Positions 46,401 to 57,015 are shown, counted from the stretch's first letter. The stretch: DNA of 64,000 nucleotides from Zingiber officinale (GCF_018446385.1 NC_055990.1:29163891-29227890); one strand, 5' to 3'. Notes: generated by a model from the letters alone, not told the origin. Made by a program: numbers and translations.

Positions 46401-47140
46401 GTGACCTTCCGTGTTCATCGAGATCCGTACTTAATGCTCCATTAATGATTATATTGTTCATTCGATCGAACCTCATTTTCAGTCGACCGATCATGCTGTG
46501 ATACCATGTTTGTGAGCCTGAACTGTTTTGCCAAATTTGCCTGTTCGGTCGACCAAACCTTTTTTCGGTCGACTGATTAAAATTCCTTGATCGGTCGACT
46601 GAACCTCTTGTTCAGTTGACTAAACCCTTGGTAAATTGAAGTTCTCTGAGTGCTGGACGCGTGACCGCTGACAGAGCCTGATTTTGAGTTCTGAGTCAAA
46701 AGTTATGACCATTTGAAGTCCAAAGGGTCATATGATTCTGCAACACAAAGTTAGTTCGATATAACAATAATATTCCTGCAAAACAAAGTTAGCACAATTA
46801 TACTACATGAGTAGTAATATGCATGAGTATAACAGTTAGGACGGTCTTGATCTCAACTTGGAAACATTCCCGATTTCTTCAGTTGGATCAGCGACCTTAG
46901 GTTATTCCCTTCAGGAACCCGACCTCACTGTCGCTCCTCTAGTTATTTACCTTAACCTACCTGCCAAACGTTAGGTCCTCCAGACCTGTTTGGACTTTAC
47001 TGTCTGGCTGTGACTAGGGCTTTCCCGATTGAGTAAATAACCTGCACACTTAGCTAAATCATCAGATCATAACAAGATTTAACTTGAACCTTTGACAACA
47101 TCAAAACTCAGGTTTGATTCTAATGCACCTTGTACCAAGA
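43472..47140 (-). mobile_element. Solo LTR J in element E (hosts H2)
   Basis: Minus-strand LTR, about 1365 bp without H2. TSD gaact at 43467-43471 and 47141-47145. Ends are degenerate (TGATAG..CCAAGA on plus), so the call depends on the TSD and on resemblance to the D LTR (G-run after the start; closing TGCACACTTAG.TAAATCAT). It has GGTCGACC-type palindromes (46260-46620) and a minus-strand TATAAAAGG (complement near 46236). The open frames 45955-46254 are incidental. Confidence 0.8.
43650..45948 (-). mobile_element. Solo LTR H2 (2299 bp) in J
   Basis: TGTAATGACCCACC to GGGCGTTACA on plus; TSD ccttg at 43645-43649 and 45949-45953. Related to H1 (shared CTGTGCGCGCATCCCTA block near 44840; same end structure) but shorter. 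It contains GATCGATC/CGATCGG palindrome clusters (43850-44130). A perfect B-box GGTTCGATTCC lies near 45807, with a weaker A-box near 45771. No internal element sequence, hence a solo LTR. Confidence 0.9.
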
Positions 47141-47145
47141 GAACT

Positions 47146-49451
47146 AACCGAAGCTACCCTTTATAGATCCTAACCAGTTAGACCAAGGTTTTGTATTAAG
47201 TTCAGTGGATAGGACTATTTGGAAAACCTCGAAGGCATGATTACTTTAATGATGTCCAAGTGACTCACCATAGCCCAGAAGTTTATCCAGAGAATGCCTA
47301 TTTGTTGAGCCCAAAGCTAAACCTAAATCTAACACAAAGTTAAACTAAACCCAATTCATCTCACAAACTTATAGGATTCCCTGATTTAAAATTTAGATCG
47401 GGTGAGATGACTAAGGATCAAAATCAAATTAAATTAAATTTAATTAATAATTAAAAATCTTTTTAAAACTTATTTAAAAATTATTTTAAAACATATTTAA
47501 AAATTCTTTAAAAACTTATTTAAAAATCTTTTTAAAACTTATTTAAAAATCATTTTAAAATCTTTTAAAGACTTATTTAAAATCATTTTTTAAAATCATT
47601 TTAAAATTTTTTAAAAACTTATTTAAAAATCATTTTAAAATTCTTTTAAAAAACTTATTTAAAAATTCTTTGAAAAATTATTTAAAAATCATTTTTAAAA
47701 TTATTTAAAAAATTATTTTAAAAATTATTTTAAAAATCCATTTGAAAATCATTTAAAAATTATCTTAAAAATCTTTTTGAAAATCATTTAAAAATTATTT
47801 TAAAAATCCCTTTGAAAATCATTTAAAAATTATTTATCCCCTTGAAAATCATTTAAAAATTATTTTAAAAATCTTTTTGAAAATCATTTGACAAATTATT
47901 TTAAAAATCCCTTTGAAAATTATTTAAAAATTATTTTAAAAATCCTTTTGAAAATCATTTGACAAATTATTTTAAAAATCCCTTTGCAAATTATTTAAAA
48001 AATCCTTTTGAAAATCATTTGACAAATTATTTTAAAAATCTCTTTGAAAATCATTTTAAAATTATTTTAAAAATCCCTTTGAAAATCATTTAAAAATTAT
48101 TTTATAAATCCTTTGAAAATCATTTAAAAATAATTCAAAAAATCCCTTTGAAAATCATTTAAAGACAATCCATTTTTAAAAATCCATTTGAAAATCAATT
48201 TAAAAATTATCTCAAAATCTGATTTGTTATCATAATTATTTTCAAAAAAAAAGTAATGATTATTAATTTTTAAATCATAACTAATTTTCAAACCATACGT
48301 CAAATTATAATTTCAAACTCAATTTTTAAAATTTTAAATGCTTTACTCATTTGAAAGTCATACTCAAACTTATTTTAAATGCCAATTTAAAATAAAGATA
48401 ATTCCATCTCACACTCACTCATAAGTTGAACATGCTTGATAACCTAAAATGGGTGAGATAGAAAATTAGGAAACTATAAAATACCTATTATGTTTTACAT
48501 GCTTGGACTCTAAGACCCTAGGGATTTATTTTGACATTAATTAAGGGGGAGTGAGTGGAGTCAAGCCAAGTTTTTTTATTTAACAGTTAAACTCTTTGAA
48601 AAGTTAAAGCAAATCCAAGTATTTTTATCCAGAAAAATAAGTTTTGTAATTAAGCTTTAAACTATTTATTATCTTAACTAAGCTTTTATCAATATCTTTC
48701 TAAAGCCAAGTCGTTTTTCAAATTTAACTAAGTATGAAAGGCTTTTTCAAAATTTAGCTAAGTAGTTTTTCAAAAAGGTTTTTTTTCGAATTTAACTAAG
48801 TTTTTCTTCAAAAGCTTATCAAACTTTACTAAGTATTTCTTCAAAAGCCTGTCAAAAATTTTCAAAACTACTTCAAAATTAGCGAAGTTACTCTTCAAAG
48901 TCAAAAATAGTTTTTCTTAGCTAAAGTATGTTTCAAACTTAATCCTTCTCATAATTTTTCCCTTTACACATGTAATGAATCTTCTAATTTCACTTAGCTA
49001 AAAAGTTTTACAAGAAAATCAGTTCTAAAAAGCTAAGTGTTTATCGAAGTTTTTCCCTTTATTTAAAAGTTTTTTTTTCAAGCTAAACTTTTCATCTATC
49101 TTCTTAAAGTTGTTATGGATAAAAATTATTAATTCTCAAAATAAGCTAAGGCTTATACTCAACTTATCCTTTACTCTTTCATTTATTTTTGATATATGGC
49201 AAAGGGGGAGAGTATAAGAAAATTCAAAGAAAGTGTAAGAAAATTTAAGAATAAGTGTAAGAAAATTTAAGAATAGAATTTTTTTTTTAATTCAGGGGGA
49301 GTCTTTATACTTAAGTTTTTTACTAAGGGGGAGTTCTGCACTTAATTTAGCTTTGCACTTAATTTTATGCTTGTCTTTTCATGCTTATCTTTTTATGACA
49401 TTTTTTTCTTAACTTTGAATTTTTTGTTGTCATAATCAAAAAAGGGGAGAT
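47146..49451 (+). other. Post-gag non-coding region of E, downstream of J, with polypurine tract
   Basis: 47146-47420 continues the segment shared with D (AAACCTCGAAGGCATG, GTGACTCACCATAGCCCAGAA). 47430-48220 is an A/T low-complexity tract. 48250-49430 is AT-rich with many CTAAGT..TTTTCAAA phrases. The polypurine tract AAAAAAGGGGAGAT ends at the 3' LTR. No pol remnants were found on either strand. Confidence 0.7.
47430..48220. repeat. A/T low-complexity array in E
   Basis: Built from imperfect ~28-30 bp units of ATTTAAAAATTATTTT, AAAATCCCTTTGAAAATC and similar words. It occupies the same place, relative to the conserved post-gag segment, as a differently worded A/T tract in D (51475-52130). 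Confidence 0.85.
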
Positions 49452-50743
49452 TATTGGTGCGGAAAGTATCCGACGATCGAACCTAGGTTTTGATAATGGC
49501 AAAGGGATTCAAAGTTAAGATTCCTTGTTATCTAACGTGCTTAAATGAGGTTTCAGGAAAGTCCTAACTACGATTAGGCAGGTGAAAATCCTAGGGGGTG
49601 GTAACCCTAAGTGAAAGAAAATCCTAGGGGGTGGTAACCCTAGGTGGAGGAAAACCCTAAGGGGTGGTAACCTTAGGTTCTAGGGGGCGGTAACTCTAGG
49701 TGGAGGAAAATCCTAAGGGGGGAGGGTAACCTTAAGTCCTAGGGGGTGGTATCTCTAAGTGGAGAAAAACCCTAGGGGACGGTAACCCTAGGTCTTAGGG
49801 GGTGGTAACCTTAGGCAAAAAGGCCAGTCGGTCTGGAGGACTGAACTAGCATCAGGTAATCTCTCCTGAGGGGAGTAGGTGAGGACGCGTTCCCAGTAGA
49901 GGGAACGGTAGGCGTCAGGTCGACCTAGGGTTTCCGGTCGGAGATTCGAAGTCAGACCCGGATAGTCCGATGATTGTCACACTCTATATTCATACTGCTA
50001 TTTATGTGCTAACATTGTCTTACAGGGTATGTTGTTGTTTTGGAACTAACATATTTTGCAGGTACAAAATGAATAAGCTAAGCCTCGGATGAGTGTCTGA
50101 GGCACCGCCATGGAGCTTGGAGGCGCCTCGGGTGCAGAACGTGAGCTGGCCATGAAGTAGTGCTGGAGGCGCCTCGGATGGAGCTGGAGGCGCCTTGGAC
50201 CAGAGATTGGAGGCGCCTTGGATCGGCTTGAAGGCGCCTTCAAGTGGATGAGTTGCGACCAGGTCCGTTCTGATCCACGCGGCTGACTTGGCTGCTTTGA
50301 GGCGCTTCGGAAGGGCTTTGAGGCGCCTTCAGCAGTGCATAAAAGGGGTGTTAGAGGCAGCAGCAGGATCATCAATTCTCAAGTGCTTCTACAACAACGT
50401 GCTTTTCCAAAAGACGCCCTGAAGTGCTGTTACAAGTCCCCGACGACCCGGAGCTCCGAGATTTTAATTCTGTTATCGGTATAATTGTTTTTTATTATTA
50501 CACTTATTGTAATACATATTTGTACTCTCTTTGTGCGATATAGTTGTTGCCCATAGAAAGCGATCAACGATCGCGAGCCTTGGAGTAGGAGTCGCCTTAG
50601 GCTCCGAACCAAGTAAATACTTGTGTTCACTTTTGTTGTCTTTTATTTCCACTGCTTTAACTCGACATTTTACGAATCCGAAACGCGTGAAAGCCACGAG
50701 CGCTATTCACCCCCCCCCCCCTCTAGCGTATCTCGATCCAACA
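49452..50743 (+). repeat. 3' LTR of E (1292 bp)
   Basis: Starts TATTGGTGCGG (TG changed to TA) and ends GATCCAACA before TSD aagat. It has fewer CTAGGGGGTGGTAACC units than the 5' copy, which accounts for about 100 bp of length difference. TATA-like CATAAAAGG at 50338-50346. Confidence 0.92.
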
Positions 50744-50748
50744 AAGAT

Positions 50749-51490
50749 TTCAAATGTTTCATCTTTATTTTTTAAGAATTTTACCCACGTGAATCTAGAG
50801 TAGTCATCTATTATTACTAGGTAATATAGGCTTCCATTTATTGATTTGACCCCATGAAAATCAAATAGGTCTAAGTGCAATAATTCTAGTATTGAATCTG
50901 TTTGAAGTTGATTAATTGATTTGTGAGTAGATTTTGTTTGTTTTCCTTGTTAACAAGCATTACATATTGTTTAGTTTAAGTTAGGTAATTTTGGTAGGCC
51001 TCTAAATAATCCATTTAATTTACTTAGATTTCTAAAGTTTATGTGTGATATTTTTCTATGACATAACCAAGTTTTTTCTTTTTGTATTAAGTAACACTTA
51101 AGTGAGGAAGAGGTTAGATTAATTACATAGATATTGTCCTTTCTAAACTCTTTTAGTCTTATAGTAGGGTTATCTAAGTGCTTAATCAAATATTCAGAGG
51201 AAAGAAACCTAACCTTATATCCAGAATCACACAATTGACTTATACTAAGAAGGTTGTATTTGAGTTTTTCAACAATTAATACTTTCTTAACAATGAAATC
51301 AGTTTTGAGTTCAATATTACATATCCCAATTACCTTGAATTTGCCATTATTTCCGAAGATAACTGTTCCTAAGCTTTGTAGGTTAATTGAGTAAATTTGG
51401 TGTAATCCCTAGTCATGTGTTTGGAGCAACCACTGTCCAATATCCACTTGATTTCCTACAATAGGTAGGAGTTAAGATTAGTTTTATTTT
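50749..51490 (-). pseudogene. D pol, proximal part: protease, GAG-pre-integrase, integrase N-half
   Basis: Read from 51490 downwards. The protease site WILDSGCSKHMT (Asp-Ser-Gly at about 51440-51426) is intact, in the DSGC form usual in plant copia elements. The GAG-pre-integrase frame 51234-50971 contains WLCHRKISHINFRNLSKLN. Integrase core follows (LHLDLFDFHGVKS, then IIDDYSRFTWVKF) and stops at the E insertion (50748); it continues at 18738. A few stops are present, one near 50970. Confidence 0.85.
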
Positions 51491-52640
51491 AAGTTAATTT
51501 TAATTTTAAGTTAAATTTAAGTTAATTTTAATTTTAAGTAAGTTAAGTTTAATTTAAGTTAAATTTTATGATTTAGTTAAGTTAACTTTTAATTTTAATT
51601 TAAGTTTTAGTTAAGTTAATTTTAAGTTTAATTTAATTTTTCATTTTAATTTTAATTAATTTTTTTATTTAATTTTAAACTTTTAATTTTAAGTTTAAGT
51701 TTTATTTAATTTTTAATTTTAAGTTTAATTTAATTTTTAATTTCAGTTTAGTTTAATTTAATTTTTAATTTTTAATTTTAAGTTTAATTTAATTTTTAAT
51801 TTTAAGTTTAATTTAATTTTAAGTTTACATTTAATTTAATTTTTAGCTTTAATTTTATTTTAATTTTAATTTATGTTTAATTTAATTTTTAATTTTAAGT
51901 TTAATTTATTTTTAATTTAATTTTAAGTTTACGTTTAATTTAATTTTTAACTTTAAGTTTAATTTAATTTTTTAATTTTAAGTTTAATTTAATTTTTAAT
52001 TTTAAGTTTTAAGTTTAGGTTTAATTTATTTTTAAGTTTAATTTAATTTTTAAGTTTAAGTTTAATTTTTAGTTTTAAGTTTAATTTAATTTTTAATTTT
52101 AAGTTTAAGTTTAATTTTATTTTAAGTTCTTAGTTATCTCACTCGATCTATGTTTTCAATCTGGGAGTTCTATAATTTTGTAAGATTAGTTAAGTTCAAT
52201 TTCAGGATTTGGTTTAAGCTTGTGTTAGATTCAGGTTTAGCTTTGGGTTCAACAAACAGGTATTCTTTGGATAAACTTCTGGGCTATGGTGAGTCACCTA
52301 GACATCATTAGAGTAACCATGCCTTCGAGGTTTTCCAAATAGTCTCATCCACTGAACTTAGTACAAAACCTTGGTCTAACTAGTTAGAATTTGTAAGGGG
52401 TAGCTTTAGTCAGTTCCACTAAGCCAAATGCACTAGGTCAAAGTCATATCTTCCTAGTCATGCATAGACAGAGATTCCCTAACCTACTATCATCCAAAAC
52501 TTCACCAGTACCGTAGGTCAAGTTAAATTTTTATCCCTTTTTACTTTAATCCTAATTACCCTGCCGGGTAGGTTATTTTTTGAGGTGCCAATTAGTTTGG
52601 AGCCTCCTCTGAATTATTGATCTGGATTTCTTAAGCTTTG
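51475..52640 (-). other. Spacer between gag stump and protease in D, with A/T low-complexity tract
   Basis: 51475-52130 is a tract of TTTAATTTTAAG-type words. 52130-52640 is mixed sequence conserved with E at 43250-43466 and 47146-47390, in the same order. No coding frame in either element at this place. Confidence 0.7.
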
Positions 52641-52861
52641 GTTTTGGGTTTATGTCGGTTACTTTTGTAATTATAATAGACTTGATGATAGTTTGAGTTT
52701 GAGTTGGTTTTGTAGTTCTTTCTATGATTTATCTTTAGTTTAGTTGATTTAGTTTTATGTTTTGGACTTTGATTTGGGTTATTTGATTTTATATAATATA
52801 TTTTATTTTTGGATATATAGTATTAGTTAATTCCTACTTGCGTGGTTAGACACGTTTTTGG
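52641..52861 (-). other. Low-information D sequence between spacer and gag stump
   Basis: T-rich on plus, A-rich on minus, no frame and no match noticed to the gag of E or B. The capsid and zinc-knuckle coding part expected here is missing. Confidence 0.5.
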
Positions 52862-52981
52862 TTAATTCCTGCTGGTGATGTTAAACCACTGGTCGAAGTC
52901 GGTCTTCAGATAGACCACTATTCGCTTCTTCTAGTACGGGAAGTCGTCGTCGTTGAAGAGGGGAGGACGGACAGTGTTGTA
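52862..52981 (-). pseudogene. gag stump of element D
   Basis: About 40 codons on minus: YNTVRPPLFNDDDFPY, a TAG in place of the conserved Trp (52933-52931), then KKRIVVYLKTDFDQWF. This is the N-terminal signature of copia gag (compare VRPLLFTGENFGYWKGRMEIFLK in E). The frame then ends at 52862; the rest of gag, including any knuckle, is deleted. Confidence 0.75.
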
Positions 52982-53259
52982 TCCCTCATTTTAGGTCATT
53001 TCTCTTGCACACAATAAAGAAAAACAGAGATGGTCCCAATACTTTTGGTCATGGATTAGTAGTGTGGGATAAAAATAAAAATATTAAGACTGAATTGGTG
53101 TTGCACCAATTCAGATTGGTTTACTACAAGAAAATGTTTCCAAAGAGGTAATTGTACCAATTTGGATTATGTCGAAAAACTTAAAACTGAAAATAAGAAA
53201 ACAAAAATTTTCACCCCCTTTGCCTGATTGGTGGTTACACCAAATTAGAGTGGTACCTG

Positions 53260-53270
53260 CTCTGATACCA
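53260..53270 (-). other. Primer-binding site of D
   Basis: Plus CTCTGATACCA, minus TGGTATCAGAG, two bases from the 5' LTR of D. Confidence 0.85.
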
Positions 53271-53272
53271 CT

Positions 53273-54968
53273 TATTGGATTGAAAAGAACGCTAGAGGAG
53301 AGGGGGAGTGAATAGCGATCGTTGAAAAATCATTATCGGTCAAAGTACGCAGTGGAAAATAATAACAAAAACAATGCTAACACACTAAGTTTTACTTAGT
53401 TCGGAGCCTTCGTCGACTCCTACTCCAAGGCTCACACGTGAGAGTGCTTTCGTTGGGCAATCCACTAATAGTTCACAAAAGAGTTATACAATAAGTACAA
53501 GAACTATAAAATAAAGTTACCGACAATAAGGAAAATAAAAACTGAGTCACAGGTTGTCGGAGAAGCTTCACAGCGTCATAGGAGCGTATTTGGAGCAGCA
53601 CCCAAGAAAACAGATGTAGAGAGAAGTTATGTTTTGTGCTCTTGGTGGAAGGCTGTTTATATAGGCAGTTCCAGGCGCCTGGATCCCTTCCGGATATGGC
53701 TATAAATGAGCCGAGCTTTGGGGTGTTCAAGCTTGTTTGATAAGGTAACTGAGCCGAGCTTAAAATGAACCAAGCTTTTAAAATGATTATTCAAGCTTGG
53801 CTTGGTTTATTTTTTATGAGTTTAAGCTTGTTTGAAGCTTGACTTGAGCTTGGTTTGTTTAGATGTTATCGAGCTCTCAATTCAAGCTTGGCTTGAGCTT
53901 GATTCGAGCTTGGTTTGAGCTTAGTTCAAGCTTGGTTTGTTTAAATGTTATCGAGCTCTCAATTCAAGTTTGTTTGAAAACTTTAGTTATTTAATTGGTT
54001 ATTAAACTTGATAATTTAAACTTATTTGTTTATTTTATTTTATTTTATTTTATTATTTATTTCGCATCTTGAAAAGAGTTTTATTAATGAATATGATTTG
54101 TAAACGTTATTCACGAACGTTAACGAGTTGAACACATATGTGTTCAAGCTTGTTTGTTTAATTTAATGAGTTGTTCAAGCTTGCTTATTTAATTAATCTT
54201 GTGTATATTGAACGAACATAAACAAGCTCTTACCCAGCCGAAGACCAAGCTTGTTAACGAACACTTAGTTCATTTGCAACCCTACTTCTGAGCGCTTGAA
54301 CTGTGATGTCAGCCATCCAAACAACGCGCTCCAAGCTGGTGACAAGATTGATTTTGGGCATTCCAAACGCCTGGACCGCTTCCGGGCACCCGGACCAGCT
54401 TTTCCAGCAGCCTTTATTTCCTACAAAATAAAGTTAGTCTGAAACAATAAAACTTATATTACCTTGCAAAATAAATGTTAGTACAATTATAGTCAACAGT
54501 AGTAATTAGATTCTGTCTCCTCGAGACCAGAATCTAGTCAAGATCTCAACTTAGATTTTCCAAATAGATCTAAGTTGGATCAACGCCTACTGTTCCCTCA
54601 AATGGGAAATGCGTCCTCACCAAGTCACTCTCCTCCAGTGACTTACCTTTATTTACCACTTTGCCAGACATCCGGTCAGCCCGTTGACCTGTCCGGACTT
54701 AATGCAACTATCTGATTGGCCCGTTGACCAAGCTAGACTTCGTGCTAGATATCCGGTTAGCCCGTCGACCTATCTGGACTTCGTACCAACTATCCAACCA
54801 GCCCGTCGACCTAGCTGGATTTCTTGCCAGATATCCGGTCAGCCCGTCGACATATCTGGACTTCTCCTGCACACTTAGTTAAATCATTAGATCACATTAA
54901 ACCTAACTTAACTTACTTTGTCATTCATCAAAATCTGAGTTAGACCGTTAGCGCAACCCGCACCAACA
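53273..54968 (-). repeat. 5' LTR of D (1696 bp, including a 590-bp insertion)
   Basis: Plus TATTGGATTG (TG changed to TA at the inner end) to CGCACCAACA. Matches 13686-14632 except for element L at 53695-54284 and ~130 bp at the far end that the other LTR has lost. Minus-strand TATA near 53656-53663. Hairpin units at 54660-54865. Confidence 0.88.
53695..54284. mobile_element. hAT-like non-autonomous element L in 5' LTR of D
   Basis: 590 bp absent from the other D LTR. Imperfect terminal inverted repeats: TATGGCTATAAATGAGC at the left, complement of CATTTGCAACCCTA at the right. Flanking 8-bp words CTTCCGGA (53687-53694) and CTTCTGAG (54285-54292) both derive from CTTCCGGG by transitions, fitting a hAT target duplication. 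The interior is repetitive around GAGCTTGGTTTGAGCTT. No transposase. Confidence 0.65.
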
Positions 54969-54973
54969 TATAG

Positions 54974-55267
54974 CATATTTGAACTCCATGCAACCTAAAA
55001 AATCCAAAAAACATGAAATGGGTGCAATTGAAGCTCTCTAAATCAATGAGTTCTGATTAACTTAGAGAGTTCTGATTACACACATTTCAAGTTTTGTGGA
55101 TTTCTAAGATTACAAGGAGTTCAAATATGTCATCCTTTATTATTTTTGGTCTTACCTGATAGTGGTGTTTTGAAAAAAATGAATTAGAGTCGAATAAATC
55201 AATAGGTGAGAGAGAGAGCAAGAGAGAGATTTATTTTCCACTAGTGGAGAAAGACAGAGGGAGTGAA
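54974..55267. other. Unassigned sequence between D and TRIM K2
   Basis: About 300 bp, AT-rich, ending in a GA-rich patch (55210-55270). It holds a near-inverted pair CTCTCTAAATCAATGAGTTCTGATTAACTTAGAGAG-like around 55035-55070. No gene. Confidence 0.4.
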
Positions 55268-55272
55268 GAGAG

Positions 55273-55901
55273 TGTTGGGGTTGAAAGGTTGCAAACATAG
55301 TCCCACATTAAAAACATATGGGAAAGATTATGAGTTTATAAGAGAAAAGATATCTCCATTGGCATGAGACCTTTTGGGTAAAGCCTAAGAGCAAAACCAT
55401 GAGGGCCTAGGCCCAAAGTGGACAATATCATACTATTGTGGAGATATCTAAATTCTTTTCGATCCTACAATTGGTATCAGAGCCCGGACTGCTAGAAGGT
55501 TTAACCGTCGACTATGCATAAGAGCTATGATCTGATTGAGCCATGTGACCTTGAATAAAGAAAGTGGGGGCTCCTATATTCGGATCAAGAGGATCAGACA
55601 TCAGGCAGGAAGTCCTAGTAGGTCTGGTGGACCGAGGGGCAGGAAGACCTAGTGGGTCAAGGATCGGACGTGGGAAGTCTGTGGTCCTTTGTTTGAGGAG
55701 GGATTGTTGGGGTTGCAAGGTTACAAACATAGTCCCACATTGAAAACACATGGGAAAGATCATGGATTTATAAGAGAAAAGATATCTCCATTGGCATGAG
55801 GCATTTTGGGTAAAATCCAAGAGCAAAACCATGAGGGTCTAGGCCTAAAGTGAACAATATCATACTATTATGGAGATATCTAAATTATTTTCGATCCTAC
55901 A
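55273..55901 (+). mobile_element. TRIM K2 (629 bp)
   Basis: Two 197-bp LTRs at 55273-55469 and 55705-55901 (TGTTGGGGTTG to GATCCTACA). Primer site TTGGTATCAGAGC at 55471-55483, polypurine tract TTTGAGGAGGGAT before 55705, TSD gagag at 55268-55272 and 55902-55906. The interior is non-coding. Same family as K1, opposite orientation. Confidence 0.94.
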
Positions 55902-55906
55902 GAGAG

Positions 55907-57015
55907 GAGGGGGAGAGATGTTGATGTTGCATGCGGTTGGCAGGAAAGATAGAATATAAAGACAAAACAAATTTGTATGCCCTTTGATAGTTACCAAAGT
56001 ATAGTACATTTTTTGGTCAATTCAGAAAGCTGGGTGCGTGCTTTGATAATAAATGAGGAAAAGAAGAAAAACATTGATTATTTTTTCTACTATTGCGTGT
56101 CGTACCTGCCATCACAGTGGTCGATTCCACCGATGAAGGGCTCATAAATTGGTCAACGGATGGGTTTATAAACCCATCCTTCCATTGCTTTACCACAAGT
56201 AAATAATAGAAAGGATTAATAATCTATTATGTGCCTCAGTTTTGAATTCATCCTCCCAAGTAAACATAGTGTAAGGGTCAAGTCTTAAGTCTTGACAGTC
56301 TTGACAATATTTTTTAACATATATATATATATATATATAATTGATTTGCTGCAGATGGTCTGTTGTGGACTCGTGCGTGTCTTGACTTGAGGTGCCTCCA
56401 ATTCATTGGAGGTGCCTTCATCAATTTTTTTATAGTGTTGAGGTGCCTGGATCAAATCCAGACAATTTTTTTTTAAATCAACATTTTCTAAATCTTAAAT
56501 TCTAAATACATATATTATACCCACGTGAATACCTAATTCTTTTTAGTTTTAAAATTTTTTTAGCTTAAACACTATATCTCAACCCTTAAAACCTAAAAGT
56601 AAAATCTAATTGGTTTAACCCCGGAGCTAAAAAAATAAAAATAAAAAATATTATTAGACACCTTATATATATATCCCGTGAACACCTAAAACTTTTTTAG
56701 TTTTATTTTTTTTAAGCTTGAACACTATAACTCAACCCCTAAATCCTAAAGATAAAATATAATTGGCTTAACCACAGAGTTAAAAAAAATAAACAAAAAA
56801 AATACCTAAATAAAAAAAACCTGCTGGATTAAATTGAGCCACCTGAATTTGATCTAAACGCCTTAATATTGTAAAAAAAAAAAATAATTGACGAAGGCAC
56901 CTCTGCAACAGAAGATGTGTGTAGATATGTGTATAGAGAGAGAGAGAGATGATATACTGTCCGACGCCTCCTACGTGACCATGAGTGAAATCCGACACGG
57001 GTGATCTGACACGGC
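55907..57015. other. Intergenic sequence, 55.9-57.0 kb
   Basis: AT-rich with small (TA)n at 56324-56340 and (GA)n at 56937-56948. Two similar stretches (56480-56620 and 56670-56790) share CACTATA(T/A)CTCAACCC and AACAC.. words and suggest an old local duplication. No gene seen. Confidence 0.45.

Larger units (their letters stand above)
18744..50743 (+). mobile_element. Gag-only copia-like element E (hosts F and J)
   Basis: The 5' LTR opens at 18744 and is split by F; the 3' LTR is 49452-50743. TSD aagat at 18739-18743 and 50744-50748 joins the two halves of D integrase. The interior holds a primer site, gag (41459-43128), a long non-coding part split by solo LTR J, and a polypurine tract at 49438-49451. 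There is no pol in about 4.6 kb of own interior sequence. Confidence 0.9.
13686..54968 (-). mobile_element. Copia element D, outermost shell of the nest; pol present, gag almost gone
   Basis: A minus-strand Ty1/copia element now stretched over 41 kb by insertions. LTRs are at 13686-14632 (3', truncated) and 53273-54968 (5', with an internal insertion). The flanks tgtag (13681-13685) and tatag (54969-54973) differ by one base and fit a single insertion event. Internal order on the minus strand: primer site, gag stump (52981-52862), spacer, protease, GAG-pre-integrase, integrase (split by E), RT (split by TRIM K1), RNase H and a long 3' non-coding part. Own sequence is roughly 8-9 kb. The host site has no other recognisable feature. 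Confidence 0.85.

Noticed and set aside
12751..50720. G/C homopolymer runs (12756, 41166, 43497, 50711) as functional sites
   Set aside because: They sit at the same place near LTR ends in several families and are prone to sequencing error; nothing further can be said.
13686..54968. Treating the two D-type LTRs as separate solo elements 40 kb apart
   Set aside because: Flanks tgtag/tatag match at 4 of 5 bases, and D pol fragments between them continue in order across the E and K1 insertions.
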